Source: Armatimonadota bacterium
GTDB lineage: Bacteria; Armatimonadota; DTGP01; JAKQQT01
DNA length: 64,000 nucleotides
Direction: 5' to 3'
Assembly: GCA_036504095.1 (NCBI GenBank)
Contig: DASXVS010000026.1
Coordinates: 124,001-188,000, forward strand
Shown here one piece after another: positions 17,332 to 26,591 of this stretch; position 1 is the stretch's first letter, and each line of letters opens with the position of its first letter. Both the position numbers and the translations under genes were made by a program. The notes under the pieces were generated by a model. The model saw only the letters and a program-made list of their open reading frames with translations, did not search any database and had not been told where the DNA came from.

Positions 17332-18855
17332 ATGGGCGATGGCGCCGTGCTGCTTGAAATGCGGGGTATATCCAAGCGATTCCCCGGCGTGCTGGCCCTG
17401 GACGGGGTGGATTTTACCCTTCGGGCCGGCGAGATACACGCCCTCATGGGGGAGAATGGCGCCGGCAAATCCACTCTGATCAAGGCGCTGACGGGGGTAT
17501 ATCCGCGCGATGCCGGCGAGATCAAACTCAATGGCGAGCCCTTCCTGGCAAAATCTCCCGGGCACGCTCAGGAACTGGGCGTCAGCACCGTATATCAGGA
17601 AGTCAACCTCATCCCTACCCTCTCGGTTGCGGAAAACATTTATCTCGGCCGCCAACCGATGAAATTCGGGCGCATTGACTGGAAGTCCATCAAGCGCGGC
17701 GCAGAGGAAGCGCTCCGACGGCTGGATATCACCGTGGACGTCTCGCGAACGCTCAGCTCATGCTCCATCGCGATCCAGCAAATGGTCGCTATCGCGCGGG
17801 CGCTTGACCTCTCGGCGAAACTCCTGATTCTAGACGAGCCCACGTCCAGCCTTGACCCCGACGAAGTGGAGCGTCTCTTCGCGTTGATGCGGCGCCTGAA
17901 GGAAGACGGGCTGGGCATCATCTTTGTCACCCATTTTCTGGGGCAGGTTTACGAAGTCTGCGACCGCATCACCGTCCTGCGCAACGGGCGCTTGGTAGGC
18001 GAATACGAGACGGCGGAGTTGAGCAGGCTGGACCTCATCGCGAAAATGCTCGGTAAGAACCCCGAGGAGCTTCCCGAAATGGCGCGCTCCGCGGAGAACG
18101 GCGCCGAATCCCGCGCGGAGCCCTTCCTCCGGTGCAGGGGCGTTGCGCGCCGGGGCAGCGTGGAACCGCTGGACCTGGACGTTGTCGACGGCGAAGTGCT
18201 GGGGCTCGCCGGCTTGCTCGGTTCGGGCCGCAGCGAGGTGGCCCGCCTCCTGTTCGGCATCGAGAAGGCTGACCGCGGCGAGATCACCCTGGAAGGCAAG
18301 CCCATTGCCCTCACAACAGCTCGGCGGGCCATCGGCGCGGGCTTTGCGTTCTGCCCGGAAGACCGGAAGACGCACGGCATCATCCCCGATCTTTCGGTGC
18401 GCGAGAACATCATCCTCGCGCTCCAGGCCAGCAAGGGCTTCTTCAACCGGCTTTCCTACAAAGCCCAGACCGAGATCACGGATAACTATATCAAGGCTCT
18501 TTCAATCGTCACTCCCGATGCCGATCAGGCGGTGAAGTACCTTTCGGGAGGAAACCAGCAGAAGGTCATTCTGGCGCGCTGGCTGGCCTCCAACCCGCGG
18601 TTCCTTATCCTGGATGAACCAACTCGCGGCATCGATGTCGGCTCCAAATCGGAGATTGAGAAACTGGTTCTCCAGTTGGCCGCCGAGGGAAAGGCTGTTC
18701 TCCTTATCTCCTCCGAACTCGACGAGGTCGCCCGCTGCAGTACCCGGGTGGCGGTCCTGCGCGATCGGCACAAGGTTGGCGAACTCAGCGGAGTCGAAGT
18801 GAGCGAGAACGCGATCATGCAGACCATCGCCCGAAAGGAGGCCACCATTGGCTGA
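17332..18855 (+). CDS. ytfR: Sugar ABC importer, double ATP-binding protein (YtfR type)
   Basis: The 507-residue protein has two fused ATP-binding domains as in the ribose/galactofuranose (CUT2) class. The first domain has Walker A GENGAGKST (about 40-48) and Walker B LLILDEPTSSLDPDE; its signature is LSSCSIAIQQMVAIARAL, degenerate as in YtfR. The second domain lacks a normal P-loop (GLLGSGRSEVARLLFG) but has a full LSGGNQQKVILARWL signature and LILDEPTRGIDVGSK. It energises import through the two permeases encoded directly downstream. Its last codons overlap the next gene by 8 bp. The close match of both downstream permeases to YtfT and YjfF supports the galactofuranose-type subgroup. Confidence 0.9.
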   Translation: MGDGAVLLEMRGISKRFPGVLALDGVDFTLRAGEIHALMGENGAGKSTLIKALTGVYPRDAGEIKLNGEPFLAKSPGHAQELGVSTVYQEVNLIPTLSVAENIYLGRQPMKFGRIDWKSIKRGAEEALRRLDITVDVSRTLSSCSIAIQQMVAIARALDLSAKLLILDEPTSSLDPDEVERLFALMRRLKEDGLGIIFVTHFLGQVYEVCDRITVLRNGRLVGEYETAELSRLDLIAKMLGKNPEELPEMARSAENGAESRAEPFLRCRGVARRGSVEPLDLDVVDGEVLGLAGLLGSGRSEVARLLFGIEKADRGEITLEGKPIALTTARRAIGAGFAFCPEDRKTHGIIPDLSVRENIILALQASKGFFNRLSYKAQTEITDNYIKALSIVTPDADQAVKYLSGGNQQKVILARWLASNPRFLILDEPTRGIDVGSKSEIEKLVLQLAAEGKAVLLISSELDEVARCSTRVAVLRDRHKVGELSGVEVSENAIMQTIARKEATIG

Positions 18856-19924
18856 CGGATCACTCACCCCGGGCTCCGGGGCAACGGTGGCGCCCGCCCC
18901 CGGAGACGCCGGGGCAAACAGGGAGCGTTTTACGCCCAAGCGTCGAACAAACAGTCTCCTCTGGCCACTGATTGCTCTTGCCCTGCTGTTGCTGTTCAAC
19001 CTGGCGTTCACACCGGGCTTCTTCAGTGTGCAGATCAAGGATGGGCATTATTATGGCAGCCTGATAGACGTGCTGAACCGGGCAGCCCCCGTGATGCTGC
19101 TGGCGCTGGGTATGACGCTGGTCATCGCGACAAAGGGGGTCGACCTCTCGGTTGGCGCCGTTATGGCGATTTCCGGCGCCCTGGCCGCTCAATTGATCGT
19201 GCGATACCACTCACCGCTCGCCGTCATCATCGCTGTACCACTGCTGGTCGCGCTGGTTTGCGGCATCTGGAACGGCATTCTGGTTGCCGTTGCGGAAATC
19301 CAGCCGATTGTTGCGACCCTGATCCTGATGGTTGCCGGTCGTGGCATCGCCCAACTGATTACCAACGGCCTGATCCTGACTTTTGACGACAGGGCATTCC
19401 AGTTTATTGGCCAGGGGCATCTCTTCCGCCTGCCGTTTACCGTAACACTCGTTGGCCTGGCGCTCCTGCTCACGGCGGTCGTGACCCGCCGGACCGCGCT
19501 GGGCCTGTTCATAGAATCGCTGGGAAACAACGAAGCGGCGAGCCGTTACGCGGGCCTGCGCACGACTGCCGTGAAGATCTCCGTATACGCCTTCTGCGGG
19601 CTCTGTGCGGGTCTGGCGGGCCTTATCCCGGTCTCCGATATCCAGGGAGCGGACAGCAACAACGCGGGCCTCTATCTCGAAATGGACGCGATTCTCGCCG
19701 TTGTGCTTGGCGGGACGTCTCTAAACGGCGGGCGCTTCTACCTCGTAGGCAGCCTTATTGGAGCGTTGATTATCCAAACGCTTACGACGACCATCCTGTC
19801 CCGTGGCGTCCCGTCGCAGATGACGCTTGTCGTCAAAGCCATCGTGGTGCTGATAGTCTGCCTGGTTCAGTCTGCTGAGTTCCGCGCCACCGTGGCGCGC
19901 GTGTTCGGAAGGGAAGCCTCGTGA
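18848..19924 (+). CDS. ytfT: Sugar ABC importer permease (YtfT type)
   Basis: The 358-residue multi-helix inner-membrane permease closely follows E. coli YtfT: GSLIDVLNRAAPVMLLALGMTLVIATKGVDLSVGAVMAISGA, then IQPIVATLILMVAGRGIAQLITNG and IQGADSNNAGLYLEMDAILAVVLGGTSLNGGRF. The start is TTG at 18848, inside the ytfR stop region, with AAAGGAGG 6 nt upstream; this indicates translational coupling. The N-terminal 35 residues before the first helix are longer than usual and glycine/alanine-rich. It partners with the next gene to form a heterodimeric channel. Confidence 0.9.
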   Translation: MADGSLTPGSGATVAPAPGDAGANRERFTPKRRTNSLLWPLIALALLLLFNLAFTPGFFSVQIKDGHYYGSLIDVLNRAAPVMLLALGMTLVIATKGVDLSVGAVMAISGALAAQLIVRYHSPLAVIIAVPLLVALVCGIWNGILVAVAEIQPIVATLILMVAGRGIAQLITNGLILTFDDRAFQFIGQGHLFRLPFTVTLVGLALLLTAVVTRRTALGLFIESLGNNEAASRYAGLRTTAVKISVYAFCGLCAGLAGLIPVSDIQGADSNNAGLYLEMDAILAVVLGGTSLNGGRFYLVGSLIGALIIQTLTTTILSRGVPSQMTLVVKAIVVLIVCLVQSAEFRATVARVFGREAS

Positions 19925-20886
19925 AGCCTCGAATCTCCCAGCATCATATTCCGCTCCTCGCGACGATGGTCGTCTTCGCCCTGTTGTACATCATCGCCGC
20001 GGCCCAGTTTCCGGCTTTCCGGCGCCCCGCCATCTTCGGCAACTTCTTCTCCGACAATGCCTTCCTGGGTGTTGCGGCTGTGGGGATGACGTTCGTTATC
20101 CTCTCCGGAGGGATCGACCTGTCGGTCGGGGCGATCGTCGGAATGACCAGCATCCTGGTAGCGGTTCTGATCCAGAACCGCCACTTCTCCCCCCTGCTCG
20201 CGGTGGCCGTTGCCCTGGTGATCGGCACAACGCTCGGCGCGGGCATGGGTGCGGTGATCCGCTACTTCAAACTCCCCCCGTTCCTCGTAACGCTCGCCGG
20301 CATGTTTCTGGCCCGCGGCTCGGGGTTCCTCATAAGCGTCGAGAGCGTGCCCATCAAGGACGCGTCGTACGCGCGCCTCTCCGAGTGGTCATTGTCCCTG
20401 GGGCCGGTGGACGTGCCGGCGACGACATTCATCTTTGTGGCGGTGCTCCTGCTGGGGATTGCCCTGGCGCACGGCACGAAATTCGGGCGCAACGTTTATG
20501 CGCTGGGCGGCGACGATGACGCCGCGAATCTGATGGGACTTCCCGTCGGGCCGACGCGGTTGCGGATATACGCCTTCAGCGGGTTCTGCAGCGCACTTGC
20601 CGGCGTCGTCTATACAATCTACAGCGCATCCGGCAACGCGAGCGCGGCAAACGGGCTTGAGCTTGACGCGATCGCCTCGGTGGTCATTGGCGGAACACTT
20701 CTTACGGGCGGCGTCGGGTACGTGGCCGGAACGCTGATGGGTGTCCTCATTTTCGGCATCATCCAGACGTACATCACTTTCCTCAACCTTTCGTCATGGT
20801 GGACCAAGATCGCGGTGGGCGTTCTGCTGCTGTTCTTTGTGCTGATTCAGAAGGTGCTGGCCCGCCCGGCCGCGCGGACGTCTTGA
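19921..20886 (+). CDS. yjfF: Sugar ABC importer second permease (YjfF type)
   Basis: The 321-residue permease matches YjfF: FFSDNAFLGVAAVGMTFVILSGGIDLSVGAIVG, LPPFLVTLAGMFLARGSGFLISVESVPI, ANGLELDAIASVVIGGTLLTGGVGYVAGTLMGVLIFGIIQTYITF and LSSWWTKIAVGVLLLFFVLIQK. Start is GTG at 19921 in a 4-bp GTGA overlap with ytfT. Together with the upstream ATPase and permease and the binding protein at 25460 it completes a YtfQRT-YjfF importer. E. coli YtfQ binds galactofuranose. Given the surrounding arabinofuranosidases the substrate here is probably a furanose such as L-arabinofuranose; that is inference. A strong hairpin follows the stop. Confidence 0.9.
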   Translation: MKPRISQHHIPLLATMVVFALLYIIAAAQFPAFRRPAIFGNFFSDNAFLGVAAVGMTFVILSGGIDLSVGAIVGMTSILVAVLIQNRHFSPLLAVAVALVIGTTLGAGMGAVIRYFKLPPFLVTLAGMFLARGSGFLISVESVPIKDASYARLSEWSLSLGPVDVPATTFIFVAVLLLGIALAHGTKFGRNVYALGGDDDAANLMGLPVGPTRLRIYAFSGFCSALAGVVYTIYSASGNASAANGLELDAIASVVIGGTLLTGGVGYVAGTLMGVLIFGIIQTYITFLNLSSWWTKIAVGVLLLFFVLIQKVLARPAARTS

Positions 20887-20909
20887 GACTTTCGATGCAG
20901 TGAACGTAG

Positions 20910-20944
20910 ATTCGCCCTGGCTGCAGACTGCAGCCAGGGCGAAT
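20910..20944. terminator. Bidirectional hairpin terminator
   Basis: A perfect 16-bp stem with a 3-nt loop lies between the ends of yjfF (plus) and the secreted protein gene at 20967 (minus). No strong T-run follows on the plus strand. The placement between convergent genes supports a terminator. Confidence 0.7.
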
Positions 20945-20966
20945 TCGTCATTATGGCGCCCCGCGG

Positions 20967-22442
20967 CTAGAGCGGATTGCCCATCGCCGCCTGCAGGATG
21001 CGGACCGCGTCTTCGTGGCAGATCGACGAGTCACCGGCCAACGTGCCCATCCATTGGTCGGACGGTGTGGCCGCCAAAAGCCCCGCCGCAATGCTAAGAG
21101 CGCGCGTCGCGTCGGTAGCGGTCACGTCCGGCATGGTGAGGTGAAATGAGTTCATGTCCGAGGTCCCTGATACCAGCGTGTGCGTGATCAGGTTCGTCCC
21201 CTGCACCAGGTAGAGGGGTTGTGAGAACTGCTGGATGCCCTGGACGGGCCAGTCCGTCCTCGGCTGGGTGGCCTGCGTGGAGAACGCGCCCGCCGAGATG
21301 CGGACAACGCCGCCGCCTGTGCCGCCGTTGAAGTACGAAGTTGCCACGGTGTAATTGCCGGTCCGTGGAACGTCCACATACACCGAGCAGCTTTCTCCCG
21401 GATCGACCCAGCCCAGCTTGTATCCGTTCTCGCCATCGACGCTGAGCAGCGATACGGATCCACTCACCTGGTCGAAATACGCCAGTTGCACTTCGGCAAC
21501 CTGATGCCCGTGGCCGTCATCGTGAAAGATGCTTGCCAGTTGCAGATCGGCGCTGGCAGCCCCAGCGGCTGGAACGGTCACCGTGGCGATCGGCGACCCT
21601 TGGACCTGATAGCTGCCCGGCCTGCCCGCCTTGATATCGTTTTCACCGGATGGAACCGTCAAAGAGTAGGTTCCATCGTCGCGGGAGTAAGTGAAGTACC
21701 CCTGTCTCCAGAAACTGCTCGGCTCCATGGGCGCGCTCGCCGGGGGATTCGCCGTGACGATCGCTTTGCGAACCGCGATGCCGTGCGGCCGGTCTCCGCT
21801 AACCGTTCCACTCACCTGGCCGAAAGCCGGCAGATCGGATACCCGTGTTAGTGTGATCCTCCCGACCTCCGCGTTGCTCCAGTAGAAATCCCAGTCCCGA
21901 TCGTGGGTATCGGCGAGGTTGGGCGGATACTGGTAGGCAGGATTGTGGCGGCCGCTCACATTCTGGATGCGAAACACGTTGTCCCCGGCCCAGAGTGGGA
22001 CGGTCAGCGTATTGCCGGCCGCATCTTCCACGTCGCCGAGATTCGCATAGGCCCAGGCGCCGTTAGTTTCACCGTAGTCCCGCGTGTCGGGTGTTCCGTA
22101 TCGCGTGGCATATGGAGCATCCGGCGAGGTGAATGGCCGCGTTTCGAACGCCAGTACGCATGCCGGATCAGACCATTGGGCGAGGGAGATGCCGATGGTG
22201 TACAGGCCCGGAGTGTTACAGGGGACGCGCCACTCGATATAACTTGCCGGTTGCAGTCCGTCCGTCGTAAGCCCGGATGGGCTGGCAGCCTGCGGGATGA
22301 CGGCTGGCAGGGCGCCACCTGCGCCAAAGCCGACTAGATTCAAGACCGTTGCCGGCATGACTTCAATTGACGCCTGTCCGCAGGCCACTCCGGTTGTCGC
22401 AAGCGCAGCGACCAGCGCAAGAGGGATTCGCAATCCGTGCAT
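20967..22442 (-). CDS. Secreted multidomain protein with dockerin-like C-terminus, function unknown
   Basis: The 491-residue protein starts at ATG 22442, with GAGG 6 nt upstream, and carries a signal peptide (LRIPLALVAALATTGVACG). Residues about 30-190 form a beta-rich module (CNTPGLYTIGISLAQWSDPACVLAFETRPF, then VPLWAGDNVFRIQNVSGRHN) followed by carboxypeptidase-regulatory-like strands (VSGTVSGDRPHGIAVRKAIV, YFTYSRDDGTYSLTVPSGENDIKAG). The same modules in the same order form the N-terminal half of the 1117-residue protein at 29085. The C-terminus (VTATDATRALSIAAGLL, then CHEDAVRILQAAMGNPL) resembles the tail of other secreted proteins here and looks like a degenerate dockerin. No catalytic motif was recognised; a carbohydrate-binding or cell-surface role is inferred. 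Confidence 0.75.
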   Translation of the reverse strand: MHGLRIPLALVAALATTGVACGQASIEVMPATVLNLVGFGAGGALPAVIPQAASPSGLTTDGLQPASYIEWRVPCNTPGLYTIGISLAQWSDPACVLAFETRPFTSPDAPYATRYGTPDTRDYGETNGAWAYANLGDVEDAAGNTLTVPLWAGDNVFRIQNVSGRHNPAYQYPPNLADTHDRDWDFYWSNAEVGRITLTRVSDLPAFGQVSGTVSGDRPHGIAVRKAIVTANPPASAPMEPSSFWRQGYFTYSRDDGTYSLTVPSGENDIKAGRPGSYQVQGSPIATVTVPAAGAASADLQLASIFHDDGHGHQVAEVQLAYFDQVSGSVSLLSVDGENGYKLGWVDPGESCSVYVDVPRTGNYTVATSYFNGGTGGGVVRISAGAFSTQATQPRTDWPVQGIQQFSQPLYLVQGTNLITHTLVSGTSDMNSFHLTMPDVTATDATRALSIAAGLLAATPSDQWMGTLAGDSSICHEDAVRILQAAMGNPL

Positions 22443-22678
22443 GGGTATCCTCATCTATCGAATCTGGGCGCCGGGCCCGCCGTACTTGTGCTCCGGCAGG
22501 AACCTTCAGGACATGCCCGGCAATGTGCTATCACCTTTTCCATAATGCAGTATACACTGTGTGGTATCAATGGGCGCGGCAAGCGACCACGCCCATCCTG
22601 CTTCAGATTGTACCATGGCGTTGAGACGTGTGCGCTCGCTAGCGTTTCCGCGCGTAATCCCGATTCCGAGGTTGACAG

Positions 22679-24898
22679 ATGAAAAGCGTGATTTTGGCCG
22701 CATCGATCGTGTTTGTGATGGGCGCTTTCTGTGGCTCGTTCGCCTGGGCCGCGTGGTCCCCCGCCGGCTCCAACCTGACGACACCGTGGACAGCGCAAGT
22801 GAGCCCCTCAAACGCGCTACCCGAATACCCCAGGCCCCAGATGACTCGCGCTAACTGGCTCAGCCTGAACGGACTATGGGAGTTTGCCGCGGCGAAGGAT
22901 GGCGATACGCCGCCCATCGGTAAAACGCTGCCGGAGCAGATCCTCGTGCCGTTCCCTGTAGAATCATCCCTCTCGGGCCTGGGCCGCCACGAGAGCCAGA
23001 TGTGGTACCGGCGTACATTCGATGTCCCCTCCGGGTGGGCGGGACAGCATGTGATCCTCCACTTCGGGGCGATCGACTGGCAGTGCAGCGTCACCCTCAA
23101 CGGAAGGCAGATCGGCTCGCATCGGGGCGGCTATGACCGGTTCTCGTTCGATATCACCAGTTCACTGAATCCCACGGGGCCGCAGGAACTCATCGTCTAC
23201 GTCGCGGACCCCACGGATTCGGGGCCGCAGGCGCGCGGAAAGCAGGTGCTGAACCCGACCGATATCTGGTTTTCGCCTTCGTCCGGCATCTGGCAGACCG
23301 TCTGGCTGGAACCGGTCCCCGTGTCGCGCATTTCCTCGGTTAAGGCCGTGCCGGACATCGACGCCGGACTGCTTCGCGTGAACGCGGCAATTACGAACGC
23401 CAAGCGCGGCGACACGGTCCGCGTCGTGGCGAAGGACGGCGCCACCATCGTCGGCGCCGTGGAACAGCCCGTTGGCTCGGCAATAACCATCGCCATTCCA
23501 AACGCGCATCTCTGGTCGGTGGACGATCCGTTTCTTTACACCCTTTCCGTCGGACTCTACCGCGGCGGAAGCAAGGTAGACGAAATCGGATCGTACTTCG
23601 GCATGCGGAAGATCAGCGTCGGAAAGGATGCCAAAGGCATTACGCGCATCCTCTTCAACAATAAGTTCGTGTTCCAGGTAGGCCCGCTCGATCAAGGATA
23701 CTGGCCGGACGGCCTTTATACGGCTCCCACCGATGATGCGCTCCGGTTCGACATCGAGGCCACCCGGAAGCTCGGATTCAACTTCACGCGTAAGCACGTT
23801 AAGGTCGAGCCGGATCGCTGGTACTACTGGTGTGACAAACTGGGGTTGATGGTGTGGCAGGACATGCCAAGCCCCGGCGTTGGCGGCCAGGACGCGCGGA
23901 TACAGTTCGAGAAGGAACTGAAGCGAATGGTCGAGGGGCTTTGGAATCACCCCAGCATCATCATGTGGGTTCCATTCAACGAGGGCTGGGGCGAGTATGA
24001 TGCAGCGCGCATCGCCAAACGCGTGAAGGAAATGGACCCGAGCCGCCTGGTGGACAATGCCAGCGGGTGGAACGACGCGGGCGCCGGCGACGTCGTGGAC
24101 ATGCACATCTATCCCGGTCCGAACTCCCCGAACCCCGAGGCGAATCGAGCCGCCGTGTGCGGCGAGTTCGGCGATGCCTGGGAGTACTACCCGGGGCACG
24201 TGTGGACCCGGCCGGGCTACACGTATCTGGCGACCCGCAGCCCGGAGGAGATCACGCACAGGTACGAAGCCCAGCTTCGAACGGCGTACGCACTGAAAGA
24301 CTCGCCAGGCATGAGCGCGTGCGTTTACACCGAGATCACCGATGTCGAGGTGGAGCAGGCGGGCTTCCTGACCTACGACCGCCGGATCAACAAACTGGAT
24401 CCTGTCCGCCAGGCGCTTTACAACAAGGGCCAGTTTCCGAATCCATTGTCGGTCACGTTGTACGCGCCCACATCGGAAACCCAGGCGACGACGTGGAAAT
24501 ACACGTTGACCCAGCCGGCGGACAATTGGATGTCGCCTGATTTCAACGATGCATCGTGGACGCAGGGTTCAGGAGCGTTCGGCCAGGGAAGCGCCGGCGC
24601 GGTATATCGAACCGCATGGTCAAGCCCCGACATCTGGGTGCGCCGCGTTTTTCCGGTAAACGCTTTGAGCGGCGTGCCCTGCATACGGTTGCGGCACGAT
24701 GAAGACGTGGAGGCATATCTGAATGGAGCCCTTGCCGTCAGTGAACCCGGGTTCACGTCCACTTATTGGAATTACGACGTCCTCCCATCGGCGGCATCCG
24801 CGCTCAAAGTCGGTACCAATGTGCTGGCGATTCACTGCCATCAGACCGGAGGCTCGCAGATCATAGACGCCGGTGTAGGCTATCACGCCGTGCTGTGA
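22679..24898 (+). CDS. Secreted GH2-family glycoside hydrolase (copy 1)
   Basis: The 739-residue protein has a signal peptide (ILAASIVFVMGAFCGSFAWA) followed by the GH2 order: a sugar-binding domain (RPQMTRANWLSLNGLWEFA, then WYRRTFDVPSGWAGQHVILHFGAIDW), an immunoglobulin-like domain, and a barrel with FTRKHVKVEPDRWYYWCDKLGLMVWQDMPS. Catalytic acid/base is Glu435 in FNEGWGEYDA and the nucleophile is probably Glu496 in CGEFGDAW. A C-terminal galactose-binding-like domain (WKYTLTQPADNWMSPDFNDASW) is added. The exact specificity (beta-galactosidase, beta-glucuronidase or another) cannot be read. A paralogue with the same domain order lies at 36882-39140. It is divergent from the gene at 20967. 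Confidence 0.88.
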   Translation: MKSVILAASIVFVMGAFCGSFAWAAWSPAGSNLTTPWTAQVSPSNALPEYPRPQMTRANWLSLNGLWEFAAAKDGDTPPIGKTLPEQILVPFPVESSLSGLGRHESQMWYRRTFDVPSGWAGQHVILHFGAIDWQCSVTLNGRQIGSHRGGYDRFSFDITSSLNPTGPQELIVYVADPTDSGPQARGKQVLNPTDIWFSPSSGIWQTVWLEPVPVSRISSVKAVPDIDAGLLRVNAAITNAKRGDTVRVVAKDGATIVGAVEQPVGSAITIAIPNAHLWSVDDPFLYTLSVGLYRGGSKVDEIGSYFGMRKISVGKDAKGITRILFNNKFVFQVGPLDQGYWPDGLYTAPTDDALRFDIEATRKLGFNFTRKHVKVEPDRWYYWCDKLGLMVWQDMPSPGVGGQDARIQFEKELKRMVEGLWNHPSIIMWVPFNEGWGEYDAARIAKRVKEMDPSRLVDNASGWNDAGAGDVVDMHIYPGPNSPNPEANRAAVCGEFGDAWEYYPGHVWTRPGYTYLATRSPEEITHRYEAQLRTAYALKDSPGMSACVYTEITDVEVEQAGFLTYDRRINKLDPVRQALYNKGQFPNPLSVTLYAPTSETQATTWKYTLTQPADNWMSPDFNDASWTQGSGAFGQGSAGAVYRTAWSSPDIWVRRVFPVNALSGVPCIRLRHDEDVEAYLNGALAVSEPGFTSTYWNYDVLPSAASALKVGTNVLAIHCHQTGGSQIIDAGVGYHAVL

Positions 24899-24969
24899 CA
24901 CCATTCGCCTCAACGAGGCGCCCTCCATCAGACCGATGGCGCCGCGGCGAGGCTCCCTGCCCCACCAAA

Positions 24970-25021
24970 GTGCACAAGTTTCCAATACACTTGACAACTT
25001 GTTGCACCCCCATGGTATCAT
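24970..25021 (+). promoter_or_regulatory. Candidate promoter with overlapping inverted repeat, upstream of the binding-protein gene
   Basis: A perfect TTGACA (24991-24996) precedes TATCAT (25016-25021) by 19 bp, and a TG one base before the -10 makes it extended. A near-perfect inverted repeat straddles the -35 box: GTGCACAAGTT (24970-24980) against AACTTGTTGCAC (24996-25007), differing by one inserted base. This is the layout of an operator. If correct, the ytfQ transcript has a leader of over 400 nt. Confidence 0.45.
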
Positions 25022-25459
25022 CCGATAAAGACATCTGACCGCCGGTTATAGCGATCAGGCACCGAGCCTCCGCCGGCCGGGCATTTGCGTTACGCGATGG
25101 GATTCTCGCTCCGCCTGCCGGGTTCGCTCCGACGTGCCGGACAATGCCGGTTTTCGAGGTCGATTGTCAGGCGGTGGTTCCCGCGCACACGGTGACCGTT
25201 GCCGGGCTATCGGCAGCGTCACGGCGCGGACATTCTATCGATAAGCGCTTAACCATGCGCCTTTGGGCACCATTTTGTCATACCATTTCGGGGTGACAGT
25301 CACGTCTCGGCAGAGACGGGCTGGCCAGCCCGTGCACGTACCATTAAGGCACGCGATCAAGCCGTGCCACGGCTCTGTTGAGATGGGCGTCCTCCGAGGA
25401 CGGTAGCCCATCGCCCGGCAGAACCGGCAAGAACTATCAGACACGAGGAGGATGACGAA
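25022..25459 (+). other. Long leader/intergenic region before ytfQ
   Basis: No gene was found in this stretch. The clearest element is a stem-loop at about 25382-25413, with arms GATGGGC and GCCCATC enclosing a GTCCT/AGGAC stem, 50 nt before the start codon. A second self-complementary patch lies near 25305-25342. The region could be a structured 5' leader. No known riboswitch class was recognised. Confidence 0.35.
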
Positions 25460-26527
25460 ATGAAGACGAGTGTTCCGGTTGGATTGTGCTGCATCGGCAT
25501 TGCGGCGACCCTGGGCCTGTCCGCGTGCGGGAACAAGACCCCCACAGCGCCGCCAGCCACAAACCCACCCACCCCATCCGCTCCAGCCGCCGATAATACG
25601 GCCTCCGCGACCGCTGCGCAGATTCCCTCCGCGCCAACGCGGAAGCCCGACGGCAGCCCCATCGTAGTGGGCTATTCCCAAATCGGAGCGGAAAGCGGCT
25701 GGCGCATGGCCAACACAAAATCCATCCAGGACGAGGCCAAAAAGCGCGGGATCGATCTCAGGTTCTCGGATGCCCAGCAGAAGCAGGAAAACCAGATCAA
25801 GGCGCTGCGCACCTTCGTAGCGCAGGGCGTGGACGTGATCATGTTCTCGCCGGTCGTTGAGAGTGGATGGGAGCCGGTACTCAAAGAAATCAAAAAGGCC
25901 AACATCCCGGTCATCGTTTCGGATCGGCGTCCGGACGCCGATGCGTCACTCTACGTAACATTCATCGGTTCCGACTTCATTCAGGAAGGCAAGCGCGCCG
26001 GTGACTGGATGGTCAGAAAGATGGGTGGCAAGGCCAACATCGCGGAGCTGCAAGGCACGGTTGGCAGCGCCCCGGCAAACGACCGGGCCAAGGGTTTCCG
26101 CGACGCGATCGCCAAGTACCCCGGTATGAAGATCGTCATCACGCAAAGCGGTGATTTCACCCGCGCCAAGGGCAAGGAGACCATGGAGGCCTTCCTCAAG
26201 AGCCCGCAGGGCAAAGAGATCAACGCGCTATACGCTCACAACGACGATATGGCCCTCGGCGCCATTCAGGCGATCGAGCAGGCGGGCCGCAAGCCCGGCA
26301 AGGACATCACCATCGTCTCCGTCGATGGCGTCAGAGGCGCGTTTGAAGCGATGACGCAAGGCAAGCTGAACTGCTCCGTGGAATGCAACCCGCTCATCGG
26401 ACCGACGCTGTTCGACGCCGTTCAGGCGGTAGTCGCGAAGAAGCCGGTTCCGCCGCGCATCGTGACCCACGACGATCTCTACGACGAAACGAACGCGGCC
26501 AAGGCGCTGCCGAAGCGCCAGTATTGA
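25460..26527 (+). CDS. ytfQ: Sugar ABC importer substrate-binding lipoprotein (YtfQ type)
   Basis: The 355-residue protein has a lipoprotein signal with lipobox LSAC before Cys23, then a proline/alanine-rich linker of about 40 residues and a periplasmic-binding-protein fold. Its core is strikingly YtfQ-like: IVVGYSQIGAESGWRMANTKSIQDEAKKRGIDLRFSDAQQKQENQIKALRTFVAQGVDVIMFSPVVESGWEPVLKE and ASLYVTFIGSDFIQEGKRAGDW. E. coli YtfQ binds galactofuranose. This protein should capture the furanose substrate for the YtfRT-YjfF transporter encoded at 17332-20886, from which it is separated by a secreted-protein gene and a GH2 gene. GAGGAGG stands 7 nt before ATG. It lies 264 bp upstream of the second ArsR-type regulator. 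Confidence 0.92.
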   Translation: MKTSVPVGLCCIGIAATLGLSACGNKTPTAPPATNPPTPSAPAADNTASATAAQIPSAPTRKPDGSPIVVGYSQIGAESGWRMANTKSIQDEAKKRGIDLRFSDAQQKQENQIKALRTFVAQGVDVIMFSPVVESGWEPVLKEIKKANIPVIVSDRRPDADASLYVTFIGSDFIQEGKRAGDWMVRKMGGKANIAELQGTVGSAPANDRAKGFRDAIAKYPGMKIVITQSGDFTRAKGKETMEAFLKSPQGKEINALYAHNDDMALGAIQAIEQAGRKPGKDITIVSVDGVRGAFEAMTQGKLNCSVECNPLIGPTLFDAVQAVVAKKPVPPRIVTHDDLYDETNAAKALPKRQY

Positions 26528-26591
26528 TCGCAGGGGTTCCGTTGGCCGCCCCTTGCATTCGCGGGCGGCCATACCGGACCAGTTAGAAACG

